This document shows positions 18,880 to 27,290 of a stretch of 64,000 bases of DNA, piece after piece (the first letter of the stretch is position 1; the number at the start of each line of letters is the position of its first letter). Origin of the DNA: Sphingomonadales bacterium UBA2369 (GTDB taxonomy: Bacteria > Pseudomonadota > Alphaproteobacteria > Sphingomonadales > Sphingomonadaceae). The notes beneath the pieces are model-generated. The model saw only the letters and a program-made list of their open reading frames with translations, made no database searches and was not told the DNA's origin. The translations under genes and the position numbers were made by a program. The stretch spans positions 166,886 to 230,885 of the forward strand of contig DDTH01000013.1 of the NCBI GenBank assembly GCA_002344055.1, read 5' to 3'.

Positions 18880-19322
18880 CGCGGGCGAAGGCCAAGACGC
18901 AGCGGCTGGTGCTGCTGAGCCTGGCGGTCGGCGCCGTGCTGGTCGCCGTCTTCCTCGGCATGTCGGCGATGAGCAGCCAGGCGTCGCTTTTCTACGCGCC
19001 GGGCGATGTGCAGAAAATGGGCCTGCCGCTCGATCGCGCGGTGCGGATCGGCGGGATGGTGAAGACCGGCTCGCTGGAGCGGCTGCCCGATGGCGTGACG
19101 ATCAAGTTCATCGTCCATGACGAGACGACGAGCACGATTCCCGTGCGCTTCACCGGCATCGTGCCGAACCTGTTCCGCGAAGGCAGCGGCATGGTGGCGG
19201 AGGGGCGGTTCGAGCCGGACGGGACCTTCGTCGCCACCGAAATCCTTGCCAAGCATGACGAGAATTACATGACGCCTCAGCTTGCCGGGCAAAATATGCA
19301 CAAATCGGAAAGTCTGGAATGA
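18876..19322 (+). CDS. ccmE: Cytochrome c-type biogenesis protein CcmE
   Basis: Periplasmic heme chaperone. 148 residues from ATG 18876 (an upstream in-frame ATG lies within ccmD). One N-terminal membrane anchor, an OB-fold domain (RIGGMVKTGSLER to EILAKHDENYMTP) and the covalent-heme His in AKHDENYMTP (about residue 130). Overlaps ccmD and ccmF by 4 bases each. Confidence 0.95.
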   Translation: MTRAKAKTQRLVLLSLAVGAVLVAVFLGMSAMSSQASLFYAPGDVQKMGLPLDRAVRIGGMVKTGSLERLPDGVTIKFIVHDETTSTIPVRFTGIVPNLFREGSGMVAEGRFEPDGTFVATEILAKHDENYMTPQLAGQNMHKSESLE

Positions 19323-21274
19323 TCGCCGAAGCCGGGCTGGCCGCGCTCTGGTTCGCGGCGGCATTGTCCTTGCTGCAAATGGGGCTGGGCTGGGCTGCGG
19401 TCCGGCCGGGCAATGACAATCTGCTGCGCCTCGTCCGGCCGTTGGCGGTGGCGCAGGGATTGTTGGCCGGAATCTCGTTCCTTGCGCTGATCTGGCTGTT
19501 TCTGGAGACCGACCTCAGCGTGAAGCTGGTCGTCGCGAACAGCCATTCGGACAAGCCCTGGCTGTACAAATTCGCCGGCGCCTGGGGCAATCATGAAGGC
19601 TCGATGCTGCTCTGGGTGACGGTGCTGGCGGTGGCCGGCGGCGCGGTGGCACTGCTGGAGCGCAAGCTGCGCAAGGATACGTTGATCGGCACGCTGGCGG
19701 CGCAGGCGACGATTTCGCTCGGCTTCTACGCCTTCCTGCTCTTCGCCTCGAACCCGTTCGAACGCAGCCCGGTCATTCCGATCGACGGGCAGGGGCTGAA
19801 CCCGTTGCTGCAGGACCCAGGCTTGGCCTTCCACCCGCCGACTCTCTATTTCGGCTATGTCGGCATCTCCGTCGCTTTTTCGTTCGCGGTGGGCGCTTTG
19901 GTCACCCGCGATGTCGGCCGCGATTTCGCGCAGGCGATGCGGCCCTGGGTGCTGGGCGCGTGGATCTTCCTGACGCTGGGCATTACCGCCGGCTCCTATT
20001 GGGCCTATTATGAGCTCGGCTGGGGCGGCTGGTGGTTCTGGGACCCGGTCGAAAATGCCTCGCTTATGCCCTGGCTGGCGGCGACCGCCTTGCTGCACAG
20101 CGTGACGGTGCTCGCGACCCGCGATGCGCTCCGCGCCTGGACGGTGATGCTGGCCGTGGTCGCTTTCTCCATGTCGATGATCGGCACTTTCCTGGTTCGA
20201 TCGGGCATTCTCACCAGTGTCCACGCCTTCGCCGTCGACCCGCAGCGCGGCTCGTTCATCCTGATGTTGCTCTGCCTCTATATCGGCGGCGCCCTGGCCC
20301 TGTTCGCGCTCAGGGTTTCAACCGTGAGGGAGGGTGCGCCCTTCCGCGTCGTCAGCCGCGAGGGCAGTCTCGTGCTCAACAATCTGCTGCTGACCATCAT
20401 CCTGTGCCTGGTCATGCTCGGCACGCTCTACCCGTTGCTGACCGAGGCGTTCGGGACGAAAATTTCGGTCGGCCCGCCCTGGTTCAATACCGTCTCCGCG
20501 CCCTTCGCCTTGTTGCTGGTGATCTTCATGGGGATGGGGCCGCTGCTGAAATGGCGGAAGGATGACGGCAACAAATTGCTGAAGCGCGTCGCCGTTCCGC
20601 TGCTGCTTGGCGCGGCGACGGCCTTGCTGATCGTGATCGTCGCGCCCGACGTGCATCTGCTGCCCATGCTCGGCCTCGCCGTCGCGGTGCCGGTGGCGCT
20701 GATGAGCCTGATGCCGCTGGTCGGCCGCAACCTGCGCCGCACGCCACTCATCATCTGGGGCATGGTCGCCGCGCATTTCGGCATCGCCATGAGTCTGGCC
20801 GGCATGGCCTCGGAAAGCGCCTTTTCGAAAGAGGTGCTGGTCTCGGCGCGACCGGGGCAGGTGTCGGAGATCGGGCCGTTCACGGTACGCTTCGACGGCG
20901 CCGAGCCGGTCGCCGGGCAGAACTGGACCGCGATCGCCGGCCGTATGACTGTGCGCCGGGGCGAGGGCGAGGAGTTCGTCATGCTGCCCGAGGCGCGGAT
21001 GTTCTCCGATCCCGTCACGGCGACCAGCGAGGCAGCGATCGAGACGCATTGGGACGGCCAGCTCTACACCGTGATCGGCGAACCTGACGGGCAGGGCGCC
21101 TGGCAATTGCGCCTGTGGTGGAAGCCGGCGGTGACGTTGATCTGGTTCGGCGGCTCGCTGGTCGCGATCGGCGGGCTGCTGGCGCTGCTAGGGCGGGTGA
21201 TGCGGCGCCGCAGCGCGCGCAAGAGCGTGACTGACGAGGCTGAGGGCGTCCCCGGCCGTGAGGCGCTGGCATGA
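19319..21274 (+). CDS. ccmF: Heme lyase CcmF
   Basis: Transfers heme from CcmE to apocytochrome c. 651 residues with about 15 membrane helices and a periplasmic domain near 550-600. The WWD heme motif GWGGWWFWDPVENASLMPW is at about residues 237-255, with conserved His residues in AWGNHEGSMLLW and FHPPTLYFGYVG. Overlaps ccmE and the ccmG-like gene by 4 bases each. Confidence 0.97.
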   Translation: MIAEAGLAALWFAAALSLLQMGLGWAAVRPGNDNLLRLVRPLAVAQGLLAGISFLALIWLFLETDLSVKLVVANSHSDKPWLYKFAGAWGNHEGSMLLWVTVLAVAGGAVALLERKLRKDTLIGTLAAQATISLGFYAFLLFASNPFERSPVIPIDGQGLNPLLQDPGLAFHPPTLYFGYVGISVAFSFAVGALVTRDVGRDFAQAMRPWVLGAWIFLTLGITAGSYWAYYELGWGGWWFWDPVENASLMPWLAATALLHSVTVLATRDALRAWTVMLAVVAFSMSMIGTFLVRSGILTSVHAFAVDPQRGSFILMLLCLYIGGALALFALRVSTVREGAPFRVVSREGSLVLNNLLLTIILCLVMLGTLYPLLTEAFGTKISVGPPWFNTVSAPFALLLVIFMGMGPLLKWRKDDGNKLLKRVAVPLLLGAATALLIVIVAPDVHLLPMLGLAVAVPVALMSLMPLVGRNLRRTPLIIWGMVAAHFGIAMSLAGMASESAFSKEVLVSARPGQVSEIGPFTVRFDGAEPVAGQNWTAIAGRMTVRRGEGEEFVMLPEARMFSDPVTATSEAAIETHWDGQLYTVIGEPDGQGAWQLRLWWKPAVTLIWFGGSLVAIGGLLALLGRVMRRRSARKSVTDEAEGVPGREALA

Positions 21275-21915
21275 AATTGCTCATCATCGCCTCGATCCTG
21301 CTGGTGGTCGTGCTGGTCGGAGGGTTCGCGGCGCTGCGCCGCCTCTATCCCGACAGCAAGGCCGTCGCCTGGCTGGCGGAAAGCAAGACGCGGCCGATCC
21401 TGTTCGTGCCGCTCGCCTTGTTTCTGCTGATCGGTGGCTTCGCCGCCTACAAATTGAGCAATCCCGGCGACACCTTCATCCGCTCGCGGCTGATCGGCAA
21501 GGAATTGCCCGCCTTCACCCTGCCGGAAGCGCTGCCGAACCGGCTGCCGGTCCGTCGCGCCGATTTCGGACGGGGCGAGCCGCGGATGATCAACATCTTC
21601 GCCAGCTGGTGCGTGCCGTGCATCGCCGAAGCGCCGCAACTGATGGAGCTGGCGCGCCGCGGCATTCCGATCGACGCGGTGGCGATCCGCGACCGGCCCG
21701 AGGATATTGCCCGCTTTCTCGGCCAATGGGGCGATCCTTATCGTAATATCGGCGCCGACCGTGACGCGAGCCTGCAATTGGCCATCGGCTCCTCGGGTGT
21801 GCCGGAAACCTATATCGTCGATGGCGGCGGCATCATTCGCTACCAGCATATTGGCGCGATCAACCCCAGCGACATGACGCGCCTGACCGAAGAATTCGAA
21901 AAGGCGCGGCGATGA
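21271..21915 (+). CDS. ccmG: CcmG/DsbE thioredoxin-like protein
   Basis: Membrane-tethered thioredoxin that keeps the CXXCH cysteines of apocytochrome reduced. 214 residues; the active site is ASWCVPC (about residue 115) and the cis-Pro loop is SGVPETY (about 172). It is about 30 residues longer than usual because it carries two N-terminal hydrophobic segments (about residues 3-22 and 45-65) instead of one. Overlaps ccmF and ccmH by 4 bases. Confidence 0.93.
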   Translation: MKLLIIASILLVVVLVGGFAALRRLYPDSKAVAWLAESKTRPILFVPLALFLLIGGFAAYKLSNPGDTFIRSRLIGKELPAFTLPEALPNRLPVRRADFGRGEPRMINIFASWCVPCIAEAPQLMELARRGIPIDAVAIRDRPEDIARFLGQWGDPYRNIGADRDASLQLAIGSSGVPETYIVDGGGIIRYQHIGAINPSDMTRLTEEFEKARR

Positions 21916-22331
21916 GGCCGGGCCGGATCATCGCGGCGGCTCTCGCGCTGGCCATCGCCGCTCCGGCCGCGGCCGATTCGCTGCTTCCCCCGGCGGAATG
22001 GGCGAACAAGCAGCTGCCCGATCCGCGCCAGGAAGCGCAGGCGCGCGACCTGATGGAGGAAGTGCGCTGCCTCGTCTGTCAGGGCCAATCGGTCGCCGAC
22101 AGCGATGCGGACATGGCGAGCGACATGCGTTCCCACATCCGTCGCAGGATCGCGGAGGGCGAAACGCCCGCACAGATCCGCGCCTGGCTGGTGGAACGCT
22201 ATGGCAATTGGGTCACCTACGCGCCGCCGGTGGACGGCATGACCTGGCCGCTGTTCGTCGCGCCGGTCATCCTGCTGGGCGGCGGACTCTGGCTGGCGCG
22301 CGGCCGGTTCCGGCGAAGGAAGAAGATGTAA
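21912..22331 (+). CDS. ccmH: Cytochrome c-type biogenesis protein CcmH
   Basis: Thiol reductant that works with CcmG on apocytochrome c. 139 residues: signal peptide (ALALAIAAPAAADS), the RCLVCQGQS active motif (about residues 52-60) and a C-terminal membrane helix (WPLFVAPVILLGGGLWLA). Corresponds to the N-terminal (CcmL) part of E. coli CcmH. Its last base is the first base of the next ATG. Confidence 0.94.
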   Translation: MRPGRIIAAALALAIAAPAAADSLLPPAEWANKQLPDPRQEAQARDLMEEVRCLVCQGQSVADSDADMASDMRSHIRRRIAEGETPAQIRAWLVERYGNWVTYAPPVDGMTWPLFVAPVILLGGGLWLARGRFRRRKKM

Positions 22332-22975
22332 TGGGCTGGGTGATCGTCGCCTTGCTGGCCGTGGCCATCCTGCTCGGCCTGTGGCGCTGGATGGGGCGCG
22401 ACATGGGATCGTGGCAGTTCGTTGCCGCGGCTCTGCTGGTCGGCTGTGCCGGCTATGCCTGGCAGGGGCGGCCCAGCATGGCGGGCGCGCCGAAAGCAGC
22501 GGAAGCCGACCAGCGCCAGGACAGCGAGTTCACGCTGCTGCGCCCGCAATTGCTCAATCAGTTCGACCGGGCCGGAGCCTATATCACCACCGCCGAAGCG
22601 ATGATGCGAAGCGGCAATACGCTGAGCGCGGCGAAGATGCTGCACGGCCAGCTGGAGCGCAGTCCGCGGGATATGGGGCTGTGGCTGGGCTATGCCGATG
22701 CCCTGCTCCAGCATGCCAATGGTCAGTTGACCCCGGCGTCGGAAATGGCGTTCAACCGCGCCGCTCAGGTCGCCCCGAATCATCCCGCGCCGCGCTTCTT
22801 CTACGCGCTCGCGCTCGCCCGGATCGGTCAGTTCGACCCGGCCGACCAATATCTGCAGCAGGTGCTCGCCATGCCGGAAGCCACCGAGCAGTGGCGCACC
22901 GTGGTCGGCCGCGCCCGTGAGGGCATCGCCCGGATGCGGGCCCAGGGACCCAGACCCGCTCCGGCGATGCAATAA
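22331..22975 (+). CDS. CcmI-like TPR protein
   Basis: 214 residues: two short hydrophobic segments at the N-terminus (about 3-20 and 30-45) and a TPR domain (about 75-205; AAKMLHGQLERSPRDMGLWL, FFYALALARIGQFDPADQYL). CcmI (CycH) holds apocytochrome for the heme lyase; the position at the end of the ccm operon supports that, though the sequence is short for CcmI. ATG 22331 is adjacent to the ccmH stop. Confidence 0.78.
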   Translation: MGWVIVALLAVAILLGLWRWMGRDMGSWQFVAAALLVGCAGYAWQGRPSMAGAPKAAEADQRQDSEFTLLRPQLLNQFDRAGAYITTAEAMMRSGNTLSAAKMLHGQLERSPRDMGLWLGYADALLQHANGQLTPASEMAFNRAAQVAPNHPAPRFFYALALARIGQFDPADQYLQQVLAMPEATEQWRTVVGRAREGIARMRAQGPRPAPAMQ

Positions 22976-22981
22976 TGAAGG

Positions 22982-24082
22982 CTATGCCGGCTCGTACGGC
23001 AGCCCCAGCGCTTCGGCGACCGCCTCGTGCCGGATCTTGCCACCCGACACGTTCAGACCCGCTGCGAGGTGCGGATCGGAAAGCATAGCGGCTTCAGCGC
23101 CCTGGTTCGCGAGCTTGAGAACGAATGGCAAGGTCGCATTGTTGAGCGCGAAGGCCGAGGTGCGGGCGACCGCGCCCGGCATGTTCGCCACGCAATAATG
23201 GATGACGCCATCGACTTCGTAGACCGGATCGCTGTGCGTGGTCGCGCGCGAGGTTTCGAAGCAGCCGCCCTGATCGATCGAGATGTCGACCAGCACCGAG
23301 CCGCGCTTCATCGTCTTCAGCATCTCGCGCGTGACCAGCTTCGGCGCGGCCGCGCCCGGAATCAGCACCGCGCCGATCACCACTTCGGCCTGCTTCACCG
23401 CATCCGCGATCGCAGCCTTGGATGCATAGGCGGTCTTGATCTGGCTGCCGAAATGCATGTCCAGCTCGGCCAGCCGGTCATTGCTGATGTCATAGATGGT
23501 GACGTCGGCGCGAAGGCCCGTCGCCATCTGCGCCGCATTGATGCCGGACACGCCGCCGCCCAGAATCGCGATCTTCGCCGGGGCCACGCCCGGAACGCCG
23601 CCCAGCAGCACGCCGCGGCCACCTTGCTCCTTCTCGAGATAATGCGCCGCGACCTGGATGGACATGCGGCCGGCCACTTCGCTCATCGGCTTCAGCAGCG
23701 GCAATTGCCCCGACCGCGAGGTCACCGTCTCATAAGCGATGCAGGTCGCACCCGATTCCATCAGGCCCTTCGCCTGATCGGGATCGGGGGCGAGGTGGAG
23801 ATAAGTGAAAAGCAGGTGATGCGGGCGCAGCCGGGCGATCTCCACCGCCTGCGGTTCCTTCACCTTCACGATCATGTCCGCAGCGGCAAACACCGCGTCC
23901 GCGTCGGGGGCGATGGTCGCGCCCGCGTCGATATAGGCCTTGTCGCTGAAATCGATGCCCATTCCCGCCTTGGTTTCGACGATCACTTCATGTCCGGCCG
24001 CGGTCAGTTCGGCGACCGAAGCGGGCGTCAGGCCGACGCGATATTCGTGAACCTTGATCTCCTTGGGCACGCCGACGCGCAT
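22982..24082 (-). CDS. ald: Alanine dehydrogenase
   Basis: NAD-dependent conversion of alanine to pyruvate and ammonia. 366 residues, near the usual 370. The start MRVGVPKEIKVHEYRVGLTP is the family signature; the NAD loop ILGGGVSGINAAQMA is near 172-186, and MKRGSVLVDISIDQGGC and the C-terminal LAAGLNVSGGKI motif follow. Convergent with the ccm operon, 6 bases from its last stop. No Lrp-type regulator is adjacent. Confidence 0.96.
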   Translation of the reverse strand: MRVGVPKEIKVHEYRVGLTPASVAELTAAGHEVIVETKAGMGIDFSDKAYIDAGATIAPDADAVFAAADMIVKVKEPQAVEIARLRPHHLLFTYLHLAPDPDQAKGLMESGATCIAYETVTSRSGQLPLLKPMSEVAGRMSIQVAAHYLEKEQGGRGVLLGGVPGVAPAKIAILGGGVSGINAAQMATGLRADVTIYDISNDRLAELDMHFGSQIKTAYASKAAIADAVKQAEVVIGAVLIPGAAAPKLVTREMLKTMKRGSVLVDISIDQGGCFETSRATTHSDPVYEVDGVIHYCVANMPGAVARTSAFALNNATLPFVLKLANQGAEAAMLSDPHLAAGLNVSGGKIRHEAVAEALGLPYEPA

Positions 24083-24220
24083 CGCATTCTCTCCCGAATC
24101 TTCTTGTGGCCGCGGCTATAGCGGCGCAGCACCTGCTTGTCGCCGTTGCGTGGGGTCAGGGCCGGTGCTAAGCGCCCGCGCCGCTCCCCGTCGGGGGCAG
24201 GGCATTGAAAGTCCGCACGC

Positions 24221-26119
24221 ATGAGCGACACGGGTTCCAGCGAAGATATATCCGGGCAACATCACGAGCAGGGGCCGACGTCCCTGGTCGCGCTCGGCGC
24301 GCTCGGCATTGTCTTCGGAGACATCGGCACCAGCCCGCTCTACGCGCTGAAGGAGACGTTCGTCGGCCACCATCCGCTGGCGGTGGACGAAGCCCACATC
24401 TTCGGTGTCATTTCGCTGATGTTCTGGTCGATGATCATCATCGTCACGATCAAATATGTGCTGCTGGTGATGCGCGCCGACAATCGCGGCGAAGGCGGCA
24501 GCCTGGCCTTGCTGGCGCTGATCACCCGCTCCTGGACCGGGAAGCGAACCGCTGGCCTGATCCTGCTGGGCGTCCTCGCCACCGCTCTGTTCTACGGCGA
24601 TTCGATGGTGACGCCGGCCATTTCGGTGCTGTCGGCGGTCGAGGGGCTTTCCCTTGTGGACGAGCGCTTTTCCGATTTCGTGCTGCCGATCGCGATCGTC
24701 ATCATCGTCGGCCTGTTCGCCGTGCAATCGCGCGGGACGGCCCGGATCGGCAACCTCTTCGGGCCGGTGATGCTGATCTATTTCAGCACGCTGGCAGGCC
24801 TGGGCATCTACAACGCCATCGCTGCGCCGGGCATCTTCCAGGCGCTGAACCCGTGGTGGGGCGTCAATTTCTTCTTCATCGACGGCTGGCTGGCCTTCCT
24901 GGCGCTGGGTTCGGTCGTGCTGGCGATTACCGGCACGGAGGCGCTCTACGCGGACATGGGCCATTATGGCCGCAAGCCGATCGCCGTCGCCTGGCTGTTC
25001 GTCGCGCTCCCGGCTTTGATGCTGAACTATATGGGCCAGGGCGCGCTGCTGCTCACCGATCCGTCGGCTGCCAGCAATCCCTTCTACAGCCTTGCGCCCG
25101 AAGCCTGGCGGCTTCCGCTCGTCATCCTCGCCACCGTCGCCACCATCATTGCCAGCCAGGCGATGATCACCGGCGCCTTTTCGGTCACCCAGCAGGCGGT
25201 CCAGCTCGGCTTCCTGCCGCGCATCAAGGTGCTGCACACCAGCGCGAAGGCGCAGGGCCAGATCTACATCCCGGTGATCAACTGGTCGCTGATGATCCTG
25301 TGCCTCGCGCTCGTGGTCAGCTTCCAGAGCTCGTCCAATCTCGCCGCGGCCTATGGCATCGCGGTGACCGGGACGATGTTCATCACCACCTGCATGCTCG
25401 GCGTCCTGCTGTTCAAGGTGTGGAAGTGGAACCCGATCCTGGCCGGCTTCACCTTCGGGGTCTTCCTGCTGATCGATCTGGCCTATTTCACCTCGAACCT
25501 GACCAAGATCCCGGACGGCGGCTGGTTCCCGCTCGCGGTCGGTGTGGTGATCTTCACCTGCCTCACCACCTGGGCCAAGGGCCGCCAGCTGATGATCAAG
25601 CGGATGAACGAGGCGGCGATGCCGATCCAGGTGTTCATCAAGTCCGCCGCGACGAGCGCCGCGCGCGTGCCCGGCACCGCCATCTTCATGACCACGGCGG
25701 CGGACGGCGTACCCCATGCGCTGCTCCACAACCTCAAGCACAACAAGGTGCTGCACGAGCGGATCATCCTGCTGACCATCAAGATCGAGAACGTGCCGGC
25801 GGTCGATCCGGAGAAACGCTACGAACTGAAGGTGATGGACGCGGGCTTCTTCCGGCTGATCCTGCGCTACGGCTTCATGCAGGAGATCGACGTGCCGGCG
25901 GCGCTGCGCGGCTATGACGGCTGCGGACCCAAGTTCAACATGATGGACACCAGCTTCTTCCTCGCCCGTCAGACCCTGATCACCGCCGAGCGTCCCGGCA
26001 TGGCGATCTGGCGCGAAAAGCTCTTCGCCTGGATGATGCGCAACGCCGAAAGCGCGATGGAATTCTTCAAGCTGCCCACGAACCGCGTGGTCGAGCTGGG
26101 CAGCCAGGTGGAGATTTGA
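24221..26119 (+). CDS. kup: Kup-family potassium:proton symporter
   Basis: Low-affinity K+ uptake. 632 residues, 12 membrane helices (about residues 20-430) and a C-terminal cytoplasmic domain. The family signature GALGIVFGDIGTSPLYALKE lies at residues 24-43; FYGDSMVTPAISVLSAVEGL and ALYADMGHYG are also typical. The stop overlaps the TTG start of the next gene. Confidence 0.97.
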   Translation: MSDTGSSEDISGQHHEQGPTSLVALGALGIVFGDIGTSPLYALKETFVGHHPLAVDEAHIFGVISLMFWSMIIIVTIKYVLLVMRADNRGEGGSLALLALITRSWTGKRTAGLILLGVLATALFYGDSMVTPAISVLSAVEGLSLVDERFSDFVLPIAIVIIVGLFAVQSRGTARIGNLFGPVMLIYFSTLAGLGIYNAIAAPGIFQALNPWWGVNFFFIDGWLAFLALGSVVLAITGTEALYADMGHYGRKPIAVAWLFVALPALMLNYMGQGALLLTDPSAASNPFYSLAPEAWRLPLVILATVATIIASQAMITGAFSVTQQAVQLGFLPRIKVLHTSAKAQGQIYIPVINWSLMILCLALVVSFQSSSNLAAAYGIAVTGTMFITTCMLGVLLFKVWKWNPILAGFTFGVFLLIDLAYFTSNLTKIPDGGWFPLAVGVVIFTCLTTWAKGRQLMIKRMNEAAMPIQVFIKSAATSAARVPGTAIFMTTAADGVPHALLHNLKHNKVLHERIILLTIKIENVPAVDPEKRYELKVMDAGFFRLILRYGFMQEIDVPAALRGYDGCGPKFNMMDTSFFLARQTLITAERPGMAIWREKLFAWMMRNAESAMEFFKLPTNRVVELGSQVEI

Positions 26120-26619
26120 CTCAGCCGCTGATCGTCACCGCGACTTTCGGCGCGGACGATCATAGCTGGCTGGAAGGGCTGCGGCGCAAACATTTCCCGG
26201 TGGAGCGCAATCAGGTGCCGGTGCATCTGACGCTGTTTCACCACTTGCCGCCGTCGCTCGATGCCGAATTGCGCGACCGCCTGGCCGATGCCGCCGCTTT
26301 CGCTCCACCCCGCGCGGCGATCACTGGCGTGATGGATCTGGGGCAGGGGACCGCCTTCCGCGTCGCGAGCGAGGAGCTGGAAGATCTCCGCGCCGAACTG
26401 GCCGTCGCCTTTCGCGGCCTGCTGACGCCGCAGGATCAGGCTGGGTGGCGGCCGCACATCACCGTCCAGAACAAGGTGCAGCGCGCCGAGGCGATCGCCT
26501 TGCAGACGGAGCTGTACACTGGCGACTTTCCGCGGCCGCTTGCCATAAGCGGACTGACGTCATGGCGTTATCTGGGCGGCCCGTGGGAGAAAGTCCGGGC
26601 CTATCCCTTCCGGGGCTGA
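26116..26619 (+). CDS. 2'-5' RNA ligase/phosphoesterase family protein
   Basis: 167 residues of the 2H phosphoesterase superfamily: the two HxT motifs are HLTLF (about residue 36) and HITVQ (about 115). Members such as ThpR ligate or open 2'-5' linked RNA ends or cyclic phosphates. Starts at TTG 26116, overlapping the kup stop, so probably translated from the kup message. Real substrate unknown. Confidence 0.82.
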   Translation: MTQPLIVTATFGADDHSWLEGLRRKHFPVERNQVPVHLTLFHHLPPSLDAELRDRLADAAAFAPPRAAITGVMDLGQGTAFRVASEELEDLRAELAVAFRGLLTPQDQAGWRPHITVQNKVQRAEAIALQTELYTGDFPRPLAISGLTSWRYLGGPWEKVRAYPFRG

Positions 26620-26622
26620 GCC

Positions 26623-27048
26623 TCACTCCAGCTGACCGATGCCGTCGCAGCTATAGTCGAACGCGGCCAGCCCGGATTCCAGGTTTGCTGCGAGCGTGCC
26701 GGTGTTCATCAACTCCTCGACCCGCTCGTCCTCGCTGAGGTCGTTCGCCTCGGCCATGGCGTCTTCCCACTCGCTGACATCGAACGTGCCGCCACCGACC
26801 CACACGAGGGCGACGCATTCGGCCAGCTGATCGTCGGCCAGATCCTCGAGCAGGCTTTTCACTTCCTCCTCGACGTCGTTCAACTCGTCGGCGAGGGCGG
26901 ACAGGGCCACATTGCCGTCCTCGTCGTCGCCGCTATCGTCGATATTGTCGGCATCCTCATCCGGATCCTCCATCGGGACCTGCGCTTCCATTTCCCGCGC
27001 CCGGATGACGAGCCGGCAATAGGTTTCGAGCGGTGTCAGCAGGTCCAT
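26623..27048 (-). CDS. DUF3775 family acidic protein
   Basis: 141 residues, very acidic (DPDEDADNIDDSGDDEDGN near residues 28-46), resembling the DUF3775 family of alphaproteobacteria by its opening (PLETYCRLVIRAREMEAQV) and the AECVALVWVGGG core. No known function. Convergent with the RNA-ligase-like gene and the last host protein gene before the prophage. Confidence 0.75.
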   Translation of the reverse strand: MDLLTPLETYCRLVIRAREMEAQVPMEDPDEDADNIDDSGDDEDGNVALSALADELNDVEEEVKSLLEDLADDQLAECVALVWVGGGTFDVSEWEDAMAEANDLSEDERVEELMNTGTLAANLESGLAAFDYSCDGIGQLE

Positions 27049-27213
27049 CGGCCATTCTCCGGTCTGTCTCGTTGGCTCGGAAACGACAGGGTGCGCCTGC
27101 GGTTCCGGTCTCGCAACGGCGCCTCGCCGTCGCCAGTTGACCCGCTGACGGCCGCTTCCTATAGCGCGCGCCTTGCCCGAGCATTTGCCTTTGTCATGGC
27201 AGCCTTGGCCTGG

Positions 27214-27290
27214 GGCGGAGTAGCTCAGCTGGTTAGAGCAGCGGAATCATAATCCGCGTGTCGGGGGTTCAAGTCCCTCCTCCGCTACCA
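27214..27290 (+). tRNA. tRNA-Met (CAT)
   Basis: 77-nt cloverleaf with D-loop TAGCTCAGCTGGTTAGAGCA, anticodon loop ATCATAA (anticodon CAT), T-loop GTTCAAGTC and encoded CCA. The body looks like elongator tRNA-Met; a lysidine-modified tRNA-Ile is a less likely reading. Its 3' half is also the end of the phage recombinase gene. Confidence 0.95.
27247..27290. other. Predicted prophage attachment site in tRNA-Met
   Basis: The recombinase gene ends inside the tRNA: its last 13 codons (VAEEGLEPPTRGL) are read antisense through the anticodon-to-CCA half. Ending an integrase gene in the attachment tRNA is a known phage arrangement, so the crossover probably lies in or just beside 27247-27290. No second copy of the 3' tRNA segment is seen to the right, so the other att site is outside the window. 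Confidence 0.6.
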
